Source: Planctomycetaceae bacterium
GTDB lineage: Bacteria; Planctomycetota; Planctomycetia; Planctomycetales; Planctomycetaceae
Assembly: GCA_041398785.1 (NCBI GenBank)
Contig: JAWKUA010000003.1
Location: 310,001 to 374,000, forward strand
DNA: 64,000 nt
Direction: 5' to 3'
The position numbers and the translations under genes were made by a program. This document shows, piece after piece, positions 54,140-63,920 of this stretch; the first letter of the stretch is position 1, and every line of letters begins with the position of its first letter. The notes beneath the pieces were generated by a model that was given only the letters and a program-made list of their open reading frames with translations, was not told the DNA's origin and did not search any database.

Positions 54140-55171
54140 TTACGAAGATCGCCAATTCAGAATGACCTTGCCCGATTCTCCTGAACGCATGGCGTCGAAT
54201 CCCTGCTGAAAATCGTTGTACGGCAGGCGATGAGTGATCACGGGGCTGATGTTCAGACCGCTTTGAAGCATCACGGTCATCTTGTACCAGGTCTCATACA
54301 TCTCACGACCGTAGATGCCCTTGATCGTCAGCATGTTGAACACCACGGTATTCCAGTCGATCGCGATTTCTTCCGAAGGAATCCCCAGCATCGCGATCTT
54401 TCCGCCGTGGCACATGTTCTTCAGCATGTCACGGAACGCCGCCGGATTGCCCGACATTTCCAGCCCGACGTCGAAGCCTTCCTGCATTCCAAGTTGCCGC
54501 TGGACGTCTTCCAGTTTGGTATCGCGGACATCAACGGCCAGAGTGACGCCAAGTTCCTGCGCCAGTCGCAGGCGCCACGGGTTCACGTCGGTGATTACAA
54601 CGTGGCGTGCTCCCGCGTGGCGGACGACAGCGGCGGCCATCAGACCGATTGGACCGGCACCAGTGATCAGCACGTCTTCGCCAAGGACGTCGAATGAAAG
54701 CGCCGTATGAACGGCGTTGCCGAACGGGTCAAAGATCGACGCGATATCACGATCAATGTCATCGGCATGATGCCAGACGTTGGTCATCGGCAGCGAGATG
54801 TACTCAGCAAACGCTCCGGGACGATTCACACCGATACCCTGCGTCTTCGCACAGAGGTGCCGACGACCGGCGAGGCAGTTTCGGCAGCGCCCGCAGACAA
54901 CATGGCCTTCGCCGCTGACGACTTCGCCGACGTGAAAGTCCAGCACGTTGCTGCCGACCTCAACGACTTCTCCCACGAATTCGTGTCCGACAACCATCGG
55001 AACGGGAATCGTCTTTTTCGCCCACTCGTCCCATTCGTAGATATGAACGTCCGTGCCGCAGATTCCGGTCCGGTCGATCCGGATCAGAACATCGTTCAGG
55101 CCCGGTTTCGGTTCCGGCACGTCCTCAAGCCACAATCCCTTTTCTGCGTGTCGTTTTACAAGTGCCTTCAT
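54140..55171 (-). CDS. tdh: L-threonine 3-dehydrogenase
   Basis: The 343-residue zinc-dependent medium-chain dehydrogenase oxidises threonine to 2-amino-3-oxobutanoate with NAD. It shows GICGTDVHIYEWDEWAKKTI, VGHEFVGEVVEVGSNVLDF, GEGHVVCGRCRNCLAGRRHL (structural zinc cysteines) and TGAGPIGLMAAAVVRHAGAR (NAD site), with a C-terminal NWRSS. Its product feeds Kbl, encoded directly downstream. The start is the ATG at 55171. Confidence 0.95.
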   Translation of the reverse strand: MKALVKRHAEKGLWLEDVPEPKPGLNDVLIRIDRTGICGTDVHIYEWDEWAKKTIPVPMVVGHEFVGEVVEVGSNVLDFHVGEVVSGEGHVVCGRCRNCLAGRRHLCAKTQGIGVNRPGAFAEYISLPMTNVWHHADDIDRDIASIFDPFGNAVHTALSFDVLGEDVLITGAGPIGLMAAAVVRHAGARHVVITDVNPWRLRLAQELGVTLAVDVRDTKLEDVQRQLGMQEGFDVGLEMSGNPAAFRDMLKNMCHGGKIAMLGIPSEEIAIDWNTVVFNMLTIKGIYGREMYETWYKMTVMLQSGLNISPVITHRLPYNDFQQGFDAMRSGESGKVILNWRSS

Positions 55172-55304
55172 TGGAGTTTGGCTCCGGATCTTCGATACTG
55201 GTATGACCGCTTCGGCAGGAGCGTAGCAAATCCGAAGTCGACGTCATTTGTGATGGTCGGCATTTCTCAATCGCTGAACATGAATTGCCGGGACTCTGTG
55301 ACAC

Positions 55305-55901
55305 GTGATCTCTCCAGCGCCCGTATCAACCGTTTCTGAATCGAACTCAGCCAGCTCCCGGGTGGTGCTGGTACGGTATGGTTCCGTACCACAGGTTGCG
55401 CGATTCGAATGGTCATCTCAGGAACTTCCGACCACCGCAGACCGAAATAGCGAACTGAACGGCAATGACATTCGCGGGACGCGAGTTGTCGTCGAAACCA
55501 GTCGCGGGCTGGAACTCGGTGCCGTCCTGGAAAATTTGGTACCTGCAATGGCTGCCGGAAGAGTCGTGTCCGGGTCTGTTCTGCGAACCGCGAGCGACGA
55601 CGATCTAGGCCGATTCCGTGAAAACGAACGCATGGCGAATCAGCAGTTTGAAGACTGGCGGAAGCGGATCGATGCATGGAATCTGCAGTTGCAGCTCATT
55701 GATCTGGAATGGACGCTGGATCGCAGCCGAATTGTGCTGTACGTGCTGAACGATCGGGGCGCGGAAACGACTCGCTTAGCGCTTTTGGCGGCTGCCGCCG
55801 GCCTGGGCATCATTCATGTCCAGTCCGTTAGCGCCGACGGAGTCATTCAGCAATCGTCAGGCTGTGGATCGGGAGGCTGCGGTTCAGGCGGCTGCTCGTG
55901 A
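55305..55901 (+). CDS. RicT-like PSP1-domain paralogue with Cys/Gly tail
   Basis: The 198-residue protein shares the RicT N-terminal half: VVLVRYGSVPQVARFEW, GTRVVVETSRGLELGAVLEN, SGSVLRTASDDDLGRFRE and a region WNLQLQLIDLEWTLDRSRIV that aligns with MQLVDIEQVFGGERII of the true RicT at 15989. It ends before RicT's Cys motifs and instead has GCGSGGCGSGGC, with Cys187, Cys192 and Cys197. The start is a GTG at 55305, or possibly a later one. It is divergent from tdh. The tail could hold a metal or an Fe-S cluster; function inferred only. Confidence 0.78.
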   Translation: MISPAPVSTVSESNSASSRVVLVRYGSVPQVARFEWSSQELPTTADRNSELNGNDIRGTRVVVETSRGLELGAVLENLVPAMAAGRVVSGSVLRTASDDDLGRFRENERMANQQFEDWRKRIDAWNLQLQLIDLEWTLDRSRIVLYVLNDRGAETTRLALLAAAAGLGIIHVQSVSADGVIQQSSGCGSGGCGSGGCS

Positions 55902-56022
55902 GAATGGCGCGGACGGCGAGAACCATCGCCGTGCCAGTGGCCACGATTGCCGCGGAACATGCCGTAATCGAGTGGCTGCACGATTCCCGGTGGCGAACCG
56001 GATGGCCTGTTGCGGGGCATAG

Positions 56023-56439
56023 TTAGAATTCTTCGCCGCTGTCCGGCTGACTCAGCAGTCCGGCGGATGATTCGAAGAATCGTTTTCTGCGCACGGGGGC
56101 GTCGGAGGCCGCGGTCGCGTGGTCTTCAAGATCCTTCAGATTGGCCTGGCAAACGCGGCATCCCGCCGTCAGCAGGTGGAATTCCACATAGGCTGCGGCT
56201 TCGGCAGTCAGCGTTCCCAGCAGGTAACCGCCCAGCTCACTGCGGCCCGGGCAACTGAGCCGTTCGCGCTGCCAGATTTCGCCGACGGTGTGCCCGCCCT
56301 GATCGCGGTCGCGAATGATGGCGGCGATTCGGCGCTGCAGGGCGGCATCGTCGCGAAGTTGCTGTTCGAGTTGTGTCATTCGGTCGACGGGCAGCATCTC
56401 GTCCAGCCACGCCGTCAGTTCGCGGTCGGTCCAGGTCAT
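56023..56439 (-). CDS. hypothetical anti-sigma-like protein
   Basis: The 138-residue protein starts at the Met before TWTDRELTAWLDEMLPVDRM. That text, with TQLEQQLRDDAALQRRIAAI, resembles the N-terminal part of anti-sigma or zinc-finger regulators of planctomycetes, and CRVCQANLKDLEDHA is a small Cys motif. No sigma factor is adjacent. A longer start at 56601 is possible, but its added text is not protein-like. It is a weak assignment. Confidence 0.6.
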   Translation of the reverse strand: MTWTDRELTAWLDEMLPVDRMTQLEQQLRDDAALQRRIAAIIRDRDQGGHTVGEIWQRERLSCPGRSELGGYLLGTLTAEAAAYVEFHLLTAGCRVCQANLKDLEDHATAASDAPVRRKRFFESSAGLLSQPDSGEEF

Positions 56440-56599
56440 CAAATCAATTCGACTCTTCTGTTGCGAGGGCTGAAGGACGACGAACGCGTCGTAAGTCGCA
56501 TCCTGACGAAACGTCGGAATGTCTGCGACGCCAACTCTAACAACTTGCCTCAGAGAATGGCGAGCGTTAGATTCCGACGCATCCGAGTAACTTTCTGGC

Positions 56600-57574
56600 A
56601 TGGATGATTTTGTGGTCGAGTACCGTACCTTTCACAACGCCGATCCTCCGAAAATTCTGAGACTTTGGCACGCCAGCAACCTTGGCCCCAGCGCCGCCGA
56701 AGGCTTTCCCTGCGACGTACTTGAGTTATTCGTCTTCTCGCAGCCATTCTTTGACCGTCGCGGCTGCATTCTTGCAATCGAAGACGAACGTGTGATCGGC
56801 TTTGTCCATGCGGGTTTCTCAGCGAGCCGCGCCGGCGACGCTCTGGATTTCGAAAAAGGCGTCATTGCCGCTCTGGTCGTGCATCCCGATTTTCGCCGCC
56901 GCGGCATTGCCACGGAACTCATCCGCCGCGCAGAGGGCTACCTCGCGGGAAAAGGCGCGAAGGAAGTCACGGCGGGAGGCGGGGCTGATGGAAACGGTTT
57001 CTACGTGGGGATTTATGGCGGACTGGAACCGTCCGGCTTTGCCGAATCCGCCGCTCCCTGGAGTCAGCTTTTCGAACGGCTGGGATACCAGGCCAGACCT
57101 CCCGTTGTCGTGCTGCATCGTGATCTGAACAAGGGACGTGATCCCGTCAGTTCCCGACTGCTGCGTCACCGCCGTCGGCTGAATCTGGTGATTACTGACC
57201 GGATTCCCGGGCTGAACTGGTGGTGGTACACGCGTTTCGGTCACCTTGACGCCATTCAGTTCGAATTACGCGATCGCGTGTCGAATGAAGCAGTCGCCAT
57301 GGGACAAATCATCGGCCTGGACGTGTACGTGCCCAAGTGGGGCGTGCGGGCTGTAGGAATGCGGCAAATCTACGTGCCGGAGCCGTACCGCCGACAGGGC
57401 TACGGACTGTCACTTGTCCTGGAGATCACGCGGCGACTTCGCGACCAGTCTGTGCAGTTAATCGAAGCTCAGGTCGGTACCGAAAACGAACCCGCGATGG
57501 CGCTGTTCCGGGAAGCTCTGTTCGAACCGATGCAGCAGTTGGTCGCATTTCGACGGATACTCAGCGCGGATTGA
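56600..57574 (+). CDS. double GNAT-domain acetyltransferase
   Basis: The 324-residue protein has two GNAT folds. The first ends in LVVHPDFRRRGIATELIRRA (acetyl-CoA P-loop RRRGIATE), about residues 95-115. The second has QIYVPEPYRRQGYGLSLVLE at about residues 255-275, with the RRQGYG pyrophosphate loop. Such proteins acetylate small molecules or protein amines, and the substrate is unknown. The ATG at 56600 is used. The DNA here is CATG, which also provides the upstream end of the minus-strand frame. Confidence 0.85.
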   Translation: MDDFVVEYRTFHNADPPKILRLWHASNLGPSAAEGFPCDVLELFVFSQPFFDRRGCILAIEDERVIGFVHAGFSASRAGDALDFEKGVIAALVVHPDFRRRGIATELIRRAEGYLAGKGAKEVTAGGGADGNGFYVGIYGGLEPSGFAESAAPWSQLFERLGYQARPPVVVLHRDLNKGRDPVSSRLLRHRRRLNLVITDRIPGLNWWWYTRFGHLDAIQFELRDRVSNEAVAMGQIIGLDVYVPKWGVRAVGMRQIYVPEPYRRQGYGLSLVLEITRRLRDQSVQLIEAQVGTENEPAMALFREALFEPMQQLVAFRRILSAD

Positions 57575-57667
57575 CAGCTTCACGTTCCGGAATCGGAACG
57601 TCAAAGACCGGTCCTGTTTCAGCGGCGACCGCTGCAGAAACGTCCGGCATTCAGAAAGTTCTACGCC

Positions 57668-58252
57668 ATGTCAGCAATCTGCGTTTTTTGTGGTTCCAGA
57701 ACTGGGCTCCATGACACGGCCGCGTCCGCGGCGGAGGAACTCGCGAGATTGCTGATTCGTCGACAGCATCGACTGGTGTACGGCGGCGGCAGCGTGGGAT
57801 TGATGGGCGCGATCGCGGATGAGATGCTGAAGAACAGCGGCGACGTCATTGGCGTCATTCCCGAATCGCTGGCCAGTGTCGAACTGATGCATTCGCGAGT
57901 CGATGACATGCGCATCGTACCGGACATGCACGCCCGCAAGGCTTTGATGCACGAACTGTCCGATGCGTACATCGCGCTGCCGGGAGGATACGGCACGATG
58001 GAAGAACTGTTTGAGGTGTTGTCCTGGGCTCAACTGAAGATTCACACGCGTCCGATCGCCCTGCTGAACCTGAACGGGCTTTATGACGGCCTGATCACAA
58101 CCATTGACAACATGGTCGAACAGCAGTTTCTTCCGTCAAAGTATCGTTCGCTGCTGACCGTCTGCGACACGATCGCGATGCTGGATGACTGGCTGGAGAA
58201 CTGCGTCGGCGTCCGCCATGAAGACGCTTCGACGCCGGCCGGTGTGTTCTGA
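57668..58252 (+). CDS. LOG family protein (cytokinin riboside 5'-monophosphate phosphoribohydrolase type)
   Basis: The 194-residue protein has a Rossmann-like fold with CVFCGSRTGLHDTAASAAEE, VYGGGSVGLMGAIADEMLKN and PGGYGTMEELFEVLSWAQLK, the PGGxGTxxE signature of LOG/TIGR00730 proteins. These hydrolyse nucleoside 5'-monophosphates to free bases. No signal peptide. It precedes dapB by 80 bases. Confidence 0.92.
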   Translation: MSAICVFCGSRTGLHDTAASAAEELARLLIRRQHRLVYGGGSVGLMGAIADEMLKNSGDVIGVIPESLASVELMHSRVDDMRIVPDMHARKALMHELSDAYIALPGGYGTMEELFEVLSWAQLKIHTRPIALLNLNGLYDGLITTIDNMVEQQFLPSKYRSLLTVCDTIAMLDDWLENCVGVRHEDASTPAGVF

Positions 58253-58332
58253 AACCAATGTCTGGCAGAGGCTACCGTCCGCCGCGCCGCTACTTTCAAA
58301 ACGAATATCCCTTTGATTTCCGGAAATCATCG

Positions 58333-59136
58333 ATGTCATCGAATCCACTGACGATTGCTGTCAACGGAGCCGCAGGTCGCATGGGGCAGCGCATCGTCTC
58401 GCTGACGCTGGCGGACAGCGAACTGAAACTGTCAGCCGCGCTGGAAGCCGCCGCAAGCCCGTCGCTGGGAAAGGACGCGGGCGAACTCTGCGGAGCCGGA
58501 AACTGCGGCGTCGCGGTGACTGCGGAGCTGGTTGGCAAAGCCAATGTGATGATTGACTTTTCGACGCCGGAAGGTGTCGACGGCATCATCACGGTCTGCG
58601 AAGAACGCCTGATTCCGCTCGTCCTGGCGACAACCGGTTTGTCGACGGCACAATTGCAGCGCGTCGCAAAGGTCGCACAGTCCATTCCGCTGGTGATGGC
58701 TCCCAGCATGAGTACCGCCGTCAATCTGGTGATGAAGCTGGCTTCGGATGCCGCTCGCGTGCTGAAGAATACGACCGCCGGCTGCGATGTGGAGATCATT
58801 GAACGGCATCACCGCTTCAAAGAAGATGCTCCCAGCGGCACAGCACTGCATTTCGGGAGGCTGATCGCGGAACAAATGGGCCAGACGGCACACGTCCACG
58901 GCCGTCATGGCCGCCCCGGCCCGCGGCCCCGCGATGAGATCGGCTACCACGCTTTAAGAACCGGCGACAATGTCGGCGAACACACCATCGTGTTTGGACT
59001 GCTGGGTGAAACGATCGACCTGACCGTCCGCGGCCACACGCGCGACAGCTACGCCTACGGGGCACTTGCCGCCGCAAAATTCGTCGCGAACAAGTCCGCC
59101 GGCCTGTATTCGATGGCGGACGTCCTGGGACTGTGA
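58333..59136 (+). CDS. dapB: 4-hydroxy-tetrahydrodipicolinate reductase
   Basis: The 267-residue enzyme reduces dihydrodipicolinate in lysine and meso-diaminopimelate synthesis. It shows AVNGAAGRMGQRIVSLTL (NAD(P) site), IDFSTPEGVDGIITVC, ATTGLSTAQLQRVAKVA, APSMSTAVNLVMKLA and IERHHRFKEDAPSGTALHFG (catalytic His/Lys motif). The ATG at 58333 gives a normal N-terminus. The hairpin at 59202-59225 follows. Other dap genes are not in the window. Confidence 0.94.
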   Translation: MSSNPLTIAVNGAAGRMGQRIVSLTLADSELKLSAALEAAASPSLGKDAGELCGAGNCGVAVTAELVGKANVMIDFSTPEGVDGIITVCEERLIPLVLATTGLSTAQLQRVAKVAQSIPLVMAPSMSTAVNLVMKLASDAARVLKNTTAGCDVEIIERHHRFKEDAPSGTALHFGRLIAEQMGQTAHVHGRHGRPGPRPRDEIGYHALRTGDNVGEHTIVFGLLGETIDLTVRGHTRDSYAYGALAAAKFVANKSAGLYSMADVLGL

Positions 59137-59201
59137 CCGCGCTGGCCACACGTTTTTCGCACGAATCGCCCGGCAAAAAACGGACGAGCCGCGCGACGTC
59201 A

Positions 59202-59225
59202 CCGGGCCGATCTGCATCGGCCCGG
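59202..59225. terminator. 10-bp perfect hairpin between convergent genes
   Basis: CCGGGCCGAT and ATCGGCCCGG form a perfect 10-bp stem with a CTGC tetraloop, between dapB (plus) and the sialate esterase gene (minus). There is no T-run, so it is a candidate bidirectional terminator only. Confidence 0.7.
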
Positions 59226-59310
59226 CATCCCGTCGGGCGGCTCACCAAATCCCGCGTCGCGAATCACATCTGTCGTTTTCGCACGGTCGCTGCCGACACC
59301 TTCGCGTCGG

Positions 59311-60756
59311 CTATTTCGCGTCGGCTGTTACGCCGGGCCAGTCGTCCGTGCGAAACGGCGTCAGCGGCAATCCTTCCGCACTCTGAACATTCACGACAGG
59401 GTTGTCCGCCCACGCATATCGCACGGCCACGGGGTTTGCGACGGAATCGTTCCAGACTTCAATCGTTTCCCTGTCGACAAGTCTTGCCGACGCCTTATGG
59501 AAGTGCCGATCTTCACCGGCCACGGTGAAGCCGATCGGTTCCTTCACGTCGAAGGTGTCCATACCGCCGCCGACGTGTGCAAACTTCAGCGTGACTTTGT
59601 TTCCGTCAACAGTCATTGAACTGTACATCGGGCTGTGGAAAGCCACGGGAATGCCATATTCGTTGGCCAGCGCCCAGCGAGCCAGCCGCTTGCCAACGTC
59701 CTGCTTGTTCCGCGGATGAATGTCGCTGGCTTCGCCGAGATTGATGATGACTGCTTCTCCCGTGTTCGGCAGTGCGGTCATCGTCATCGTCTGAGCTTCG
59801 CGAAGTTCGGCCCAGGCACTGTCACCGGGTTCTGATGCTTCTCCGTTGAAGTCAGCCAGTTGCACCCAGTAGAACGGAAAATCTCCCTGCTTCCAGTCGT
59901 CCCGCCAGGTTTGAATCATCAGCGGAAACAGGTCGCGATACTGGTAAGCACGGCCGGCATTGGATTCGCCCTGATACCAGATGGCACCGCGAATCGTGTA
60001 GCCCAGCACCGGATACAGCACGCCATTGTACAGATTCGCCGGACGGTGCTGGCCCGCCAGTTGATTCTTGTTGGCCTCCGGATCCGCTTCCATCTTCTTC
60101 CAGCGATCCAGCAGGGGAGCATACAGTTCCCTTCCCTGCAGCTTTGCGGTGGGCACCCACGCTTCCGCGGCAGAGCCTCCCCAGGAGTTGTCGATCAGTC
60201 CGACGGGGATATCCAGTGTCTCCTGCAATTGCCTGCCGAAGAAATAGCCCACGGCGGAAAAGTCCTTGACGGTATCGGGAGTCACCGCCTGCCATTCACC
60301 GCGAAAGCTGCGTTCCGGCTGCTGAGAACCGACCTGGGGCACGGTAATGATCCGCAGATTCGGATACTTCGCGGTCAGGCTTTCCAGATCAGCATCGTTC
60401 GACGCGGCGACCGGCCACTGCATATTCGACTGGCCGGAACACAGCCAGACTTCGCCGATCAGTACGTCGGCAAACGCCTTCGTTTCGTCGGCGGCCACCG
60501 ACAGTGTGTGAGGACCGCCGGCTGACATCGGCGGAAGTTCCGCGTCGAACCGTCCGTCGGCATCCGCATTGACCTTCACTCCCTTCCCGCCAAGCGAGAC
60601 AACAACTTCCTGATTTGCGGCGGTCCAGCCCCAGATGTGAATTGGCGAATCCCGCTGCAGGACCATGTGGTCGCTGAATACGGAACTCATCGTCAGCTCC
60701 GCGGCGGCGATGTTTGACAGACTCAGCAGCAGAGCAATGCACAGAAGCGATCTCAT
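59311..60756 (-). CDS. sialate O-acetylesterase family (DUF303/SGNH-like) protein
   Basis: The 481-residue exported hydrolase begins with a signal peptide (RSLLCIALLLSLSNIAAA). The catalytic-type block GEVWLCSGQSNMQWPVAAS includes the SGNH Ser. Later motifs are GLIDNSWGGSAAEAW, GAIWYQGESNAGRAYQYRDL, NLGEASDIHPRNKQDVGKRL and a C-terminal VRYAWADNPV. The family removes O-acetyl groups from sugars. GGAG lies nine bases before the ATG at 60756. The open frame extends to 60906, but that part is not protein-like. Confidence 0.9.
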   Translation of the reverse strand: MRSLLCIALLLSLSNIAAAELTMSSVFSDHMVLQRDSPIHIWGWTAANQEVVVSLGGKGVKVNADADGRFDAELPPMSAGGPHTLSVAADETKAFADVLIGEVWLCSGQSNMQWPVAASNDADLESLTAKYPNLRIITVPQVGSQQPERSFRGEWQAVTPDTVKDFSAVGYFFGRQLQETLDIPVGLIDNSWGGSAAEAWVPTAKLQGRELYAPLLDRWKKMEADPEANKNQLAGQHRPANLYNGVLYPVLGYTIRGAIWYQGESNAGRAYQYRDLFPLMIQTWRDDWKQGDFPFYWVQLADFNGEASEPGDSAWAELREAQTMTMTALPNTGEAVIINLGEASDIHPRNKQDVGKRLARWALANEYGIPVAFHSPMYSSMTVDGNKVTLKFAHVGGGMDTFDVKEPIGFTVAGEDRHFHKASARLVDRETIEVWNDSVANPVAVRYAWADNPVVNVQSAEGLPLTPFRTDDWPGVTADAK

Positions 60757-61027
60757 AGAATCTCCAGCAGACTTTCGAACAGGAATGAAGCAAGAGTTGA
60801 ACTTCACAGGAATCCGTTCATTCTCGACACTGCGACGCCGCGCAGACTGACGCAACTGCGCAAGGCCGGTAGTCCGTGCAGGCATTTCCATCCGGACTGT
60901 GAACATAGCGGCGACACGGCTGGTGTGGCAACCGCACCGCGACAGATTTGTCCGGCGGCGTCCGAAACCTGCCGCCGTGCTTTTGCCGCAATTCGCCCAG
61001 CGATCCGTGCGATATCAACCGTCACGA

Positions 61028-62407
61028 TCAGTGCTGCGACTCTGCTTTCGAGCCTGCATCAGCGGCAAGTGGAACCAGCGTTTCGGACATGCAGCAGTCT
61101 TCATGCGTCTGATGCCGCACTCCGGATCCGACACCTGTCGCTTCCACGACTGCATCGCCGCCGGAGGTCAGAAACGGAGCCGCTGACGTCGAATGATCGT
61201 GCCCGCTGTAGACACCAAAGTCATTGAACAGAAATCGCTTTGCCAGTCGATAGTACAGATTTCGTTCGGGGACTTCGTGCCCCGGATGATATTGCGATGT
61301 CCGGGGAACCATCGACTTCAGTTCCTGCAGCGCGGTCCCGCGCGCGGTTGAATCCCTGGCCTGGTGTTTTTCCACGAGCTGACTCAGCAGTTCGGGTCGT
61401 TCCAGAACGATGCAGCCGCGCGTTGTTTCCTGAGCCAGCAGTCGAAAGTCCGCCAGGTACTCCGACTGAGTAAACTTCTCAAACAGCGGTCGATCATCGT
61501 CCGTCGAATGGATGGATTCCTTCGAAAACTGCACGATCGGACACGGTTCGATATCTCCCCAGGGATTGATGTGGTGACTGATGCCATTCGCCGCGGGACA
61601 AAGCGCTTTGCCTTCTCCATCGTAGTAGGCGTCGATTATGACGATCGGTTTTCTGGCACGCATGTCGACGACAAACTCGCGGGCACGCCGCTGCTGTTCG
61701 GGAGTCAGACACAATTCGGGCATCGCGTCCGGCCCCATTGGCCGATAGACGTGAAACCAGGTGTACAGCACGCCCATTTCGATCAGCCGGTCGATCCATT
61801 CTTCGGTCAGCAGGTCGTCAATGTTCGTCCTGCACAGACTGGTGCAGACTCCCGTCATCACGTTGTGCTTCAGGCAGTTCTGAATTCCGGCCAAAGACTT
61901 GCTGTACACGTCCGACCGGCCCCGCCGTTCGTCGCTGATAATCTCATTGCCTTCGATGCTGATCAGCGGAGTCACATTTCCCAGTTCGAACAGGCGCCTC
62001 GCTTTTTCCTCCGAGATGAACTGCCCGTTCGTAAAGACCTGAAAGTAGCAGTCCGGATGAGCCGCCAGGATGTCGAACAGTTCGGGGTGCATGAACGGTT
62101 CACCGCCGACAAGTCCGAAGAAACTGTTGCCGGCGGCCTTGGCTTCGGTGATGAGCTTGTTCATCGCCGGCAGATCAATCGTCTGTTGCCTGTGAGCGAC
62201 ATCGACCCAGCATCCCTGGCAGCGCAGGTTGCAACTGTTGATGATCGACACATACAGGAACGGCGGAAAGAACTGTCCGCGCTTCATCCGTCGCCGGTGT
62301 TTCATGACGGAACGGCTGCCCTTGACGCCAAGATTCCAGACAAGTTTCCAAAGCAAACGCTTGTCAGTTTCCAGCAGCACGCGTTTGGCCATCTTCAACG
62401 TGTACAT
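61028..62407 (-). CDS. radical SAM protein with SPASM-like C-terminus
   Basis: The 459-residue protein has the radical SAM motif CNLRCQGC (C59, C63, C66), which binds [4Fe-4S] and SAM. It continues with FGLVGGEPFMHPEL and VFTNGQFIS, then a second Cys set, TGVCTSLCRTNIDDLL and GIEPCPIVQFSKES, typical of auxiliary clusters. It is related to HpnH-type and similar enzymes. The product is unknown. A C-terminal tail of about 90 residues has no clear domain. It is alone on the minus strand. Confidence 0.87.
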   Translation of the reverse strand: MYTLKMAKRVLLETDKRLLWKLVWNLGVKGSRSVMKHRRRMKRGQFFPPFLYVSIINSCNLRCQGCWVDVAHRQQTIDLPAMNKLITEAKAAGNSFFGLVGGEPFMHPELFDILAAHPDCYFQVFTNGQFISEEKARRLFELGNVTPLISIEGNEIISDERRGRSDVYSKSLAGIQNCLKHNVMTGVCTSLCRTNIDDLLTEEWIDRLIEMGVLYTWFHVYRPMGPDAMPELCLTPEQQRRAREFVVDMRARKPIVIIDAYYDGEGKALCPAANGISHHINPWGDIEPCPIVQFSKESIHSTDDDRPLFEKFTQSEYLADFRLLAQETTRGCIVLERPELLSQLVEKHQARDSTARGTALQELKSMVPRTSQYHPGHEVPERNLYYRLAKRFLFNDFGVYSGHDHSTSAAPFLTSGGDAVVEATGVGSGVRHQTHEDCCMSETLVPLAADAGSKAESQH

Positions 62408-62689
62408 CGCAAGATCACCTGGTCAGAGAATTCGGCTGGCCGGGTTGTTGCACGGCCGCACTGAGTTCACATTGAGTTTCCGTCGGCATTATTTCCCGAG
62501 GCGCCGTGCATTCCCACCGTCAATGGGAATTTGCCGCAGTCGGCGTCGGTATCGCGCAGTCTGCGTCACTGAAGTACGTGTCACTGAGCGACATCGGCGC
62601 CGGTTCCTTCAGTGGTCAGCGATCGGCAGCATCGGACCGCCGGAAACACTTCGTCGCGCATCTCTCGACGGATAGCACGCCCAAAGTTG

Positions 62690-63691
62690 TCAATGGCCCG
62701 ACGCCAGTTCCGGATCCTTCTCCGCGTCGGCTTTGTAATAGAGCTGCGACGGGATCAGGATTTCTGATTCCAGATTCGTATCGCCGGCAAAGTACTTCAC
62801 GATGGAATCGATTGTCTGCACCGCCATCCGATCGGGGAACTGGATCGGATCGCAGAGGATCTTGCCTTCCAGAATCGCGCGCTTGCCATCGATGTGGCCG
62901 TCGAATCCGATAATCGTCACCTGGTCAGTCTTGCCGACGGCATCGATAGCCACCCAGGCTCCAAGTGCTGACGGGTCATTGATCGCGAAGATGGCGGCGA
63001 GATCCGGATTGGCTTCGATCATGGCCTGAGTCGCCTGTTTGCCGGCATCGCGCGTTCCTTCTCCATTCAGTTCTGAAACCAATTCGATCTTCGCATTCGG
63101 ATTCGCGGCATTGTGAGCATCGACAACTTCTTTGAATCCCTGGACTCGCATCTGGCACGATTCGACGTCCGGGTAGCCCAGAATGCCGACCTGGCCTCCC
63201 GATTCGCCAAGAAGCCTGACCATGGCTTCTCCGGCAAGTCGCCCGCCCTGCAGGTTGTCAGTGGCGACATGACAGATGACCTTGCCGTCGGAACCGGCGT
63301 ATTTGATGTCGTTCGTGAACACCGGAATCCCTGCGTCGTTCGCCTTCCTGATGGCCTGGCCGATCGATTGGGAATCCGCCGGATTCAGCACGATGGCGGT
63401 GACTCCCTGCACGATAAAGTTATCGATCTGGCGCGATTGTTCGTTCACGTCCTGATCCGCGGACACAACGATCACCTTGTATCCGTGAGCCGCCGCTTCT
63501 TCGGTCATCTTGTCGGCAATGACCTTGAAGAACGGGTTCGTGAGCGTCAGCGCCGAATAGCCGATGGTTCCGCGAACCTCCTCGCCGGCGGACTTCTCCG
63601 GGCCGGAATCTTCGCCGCACCCGGCAAACGTCGCGGCAATCAATGCCGTCACAATGAACAGACTTTGTCGGATTCGTTTCTGGCGAAACAT
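62690..63691 (-). CDS. sugar ABC transporter substrate-binding lipoprotein (RbsB-like)
   Basis: The 333-residue protein has a lipobox (FAGC) in RQSLFIVTALIAATFAGC and the periplasmic-binding type I fold: GYSALTLTNPFFKVIADKM, VNEQSRQIDNFIVQGVTAIV, FTNDIKYAGSDGKVICHVAT, AIFAINDPSALGAWVAIDAV and GFDGHIDGKRAILEGKILCD. It binds a sugar such as ribose, galactose or xylose. GGGAG lies nine bases before the ATG at 63691. No permease or ATPase gene is in view on either side, so it may be an orphan or chemotaxis-type receptor. Confidence 0.88.
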   Translation of the reverse strand: MFRQKRIRQSLFIVTALIAATFAGCGEDSGPEKSAGEEVRGTIGYSALTLTNPFFKVIADKMTEEAAAHGYKVIVVSADQDVNEQSRQIDNFIVQGVTAIVLNPADSQSIGQAIRKANDAGIPVFTNDIKYAGSDGKVICHVATDNLQGGRLAGEAMVRLLGESGGQVGILGYPDVESCQMRVQGFKEVVDAHNAANPNAKIELVSELNGEGTRDAGKQATQAMIEANPDLAAIFAINDPSALGAWVAIDAVGKTDQVTIIGFDGHIDGKRAILEGKILCDPIQFPDRMAVQTIDSIVKYFAGDTNLESEILIPSQLYYKADAEKDPELASGH

Positions 63692-63920
63692 TCGTGGTTG
63701 CTCCCGCTGCTTGTCGCGTATCAGAGTCGTCATCGTTTTTGAGCCCGGTGACACATCGTGCAGAACTCGCGATGCCGGTCCGCAGAATACTCGAAATGAA
63801 CGCGGACAACGATCGACACGAACCGGAGCCCGCTGACTTTCGCGCCGCGTCCCTTGCAGGGGGCAGCGAACGTCGACGATGATGGCCGCGTGATGTCCCC
63901 GTTTGCCCTGGAGCACTCTC

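Noticed and set aside
56599..56602. Shared CATG as start for both strands
   Set aside because: The longer minus-strand frame is not protein-like; the CATG palindrome is probably coincidental.
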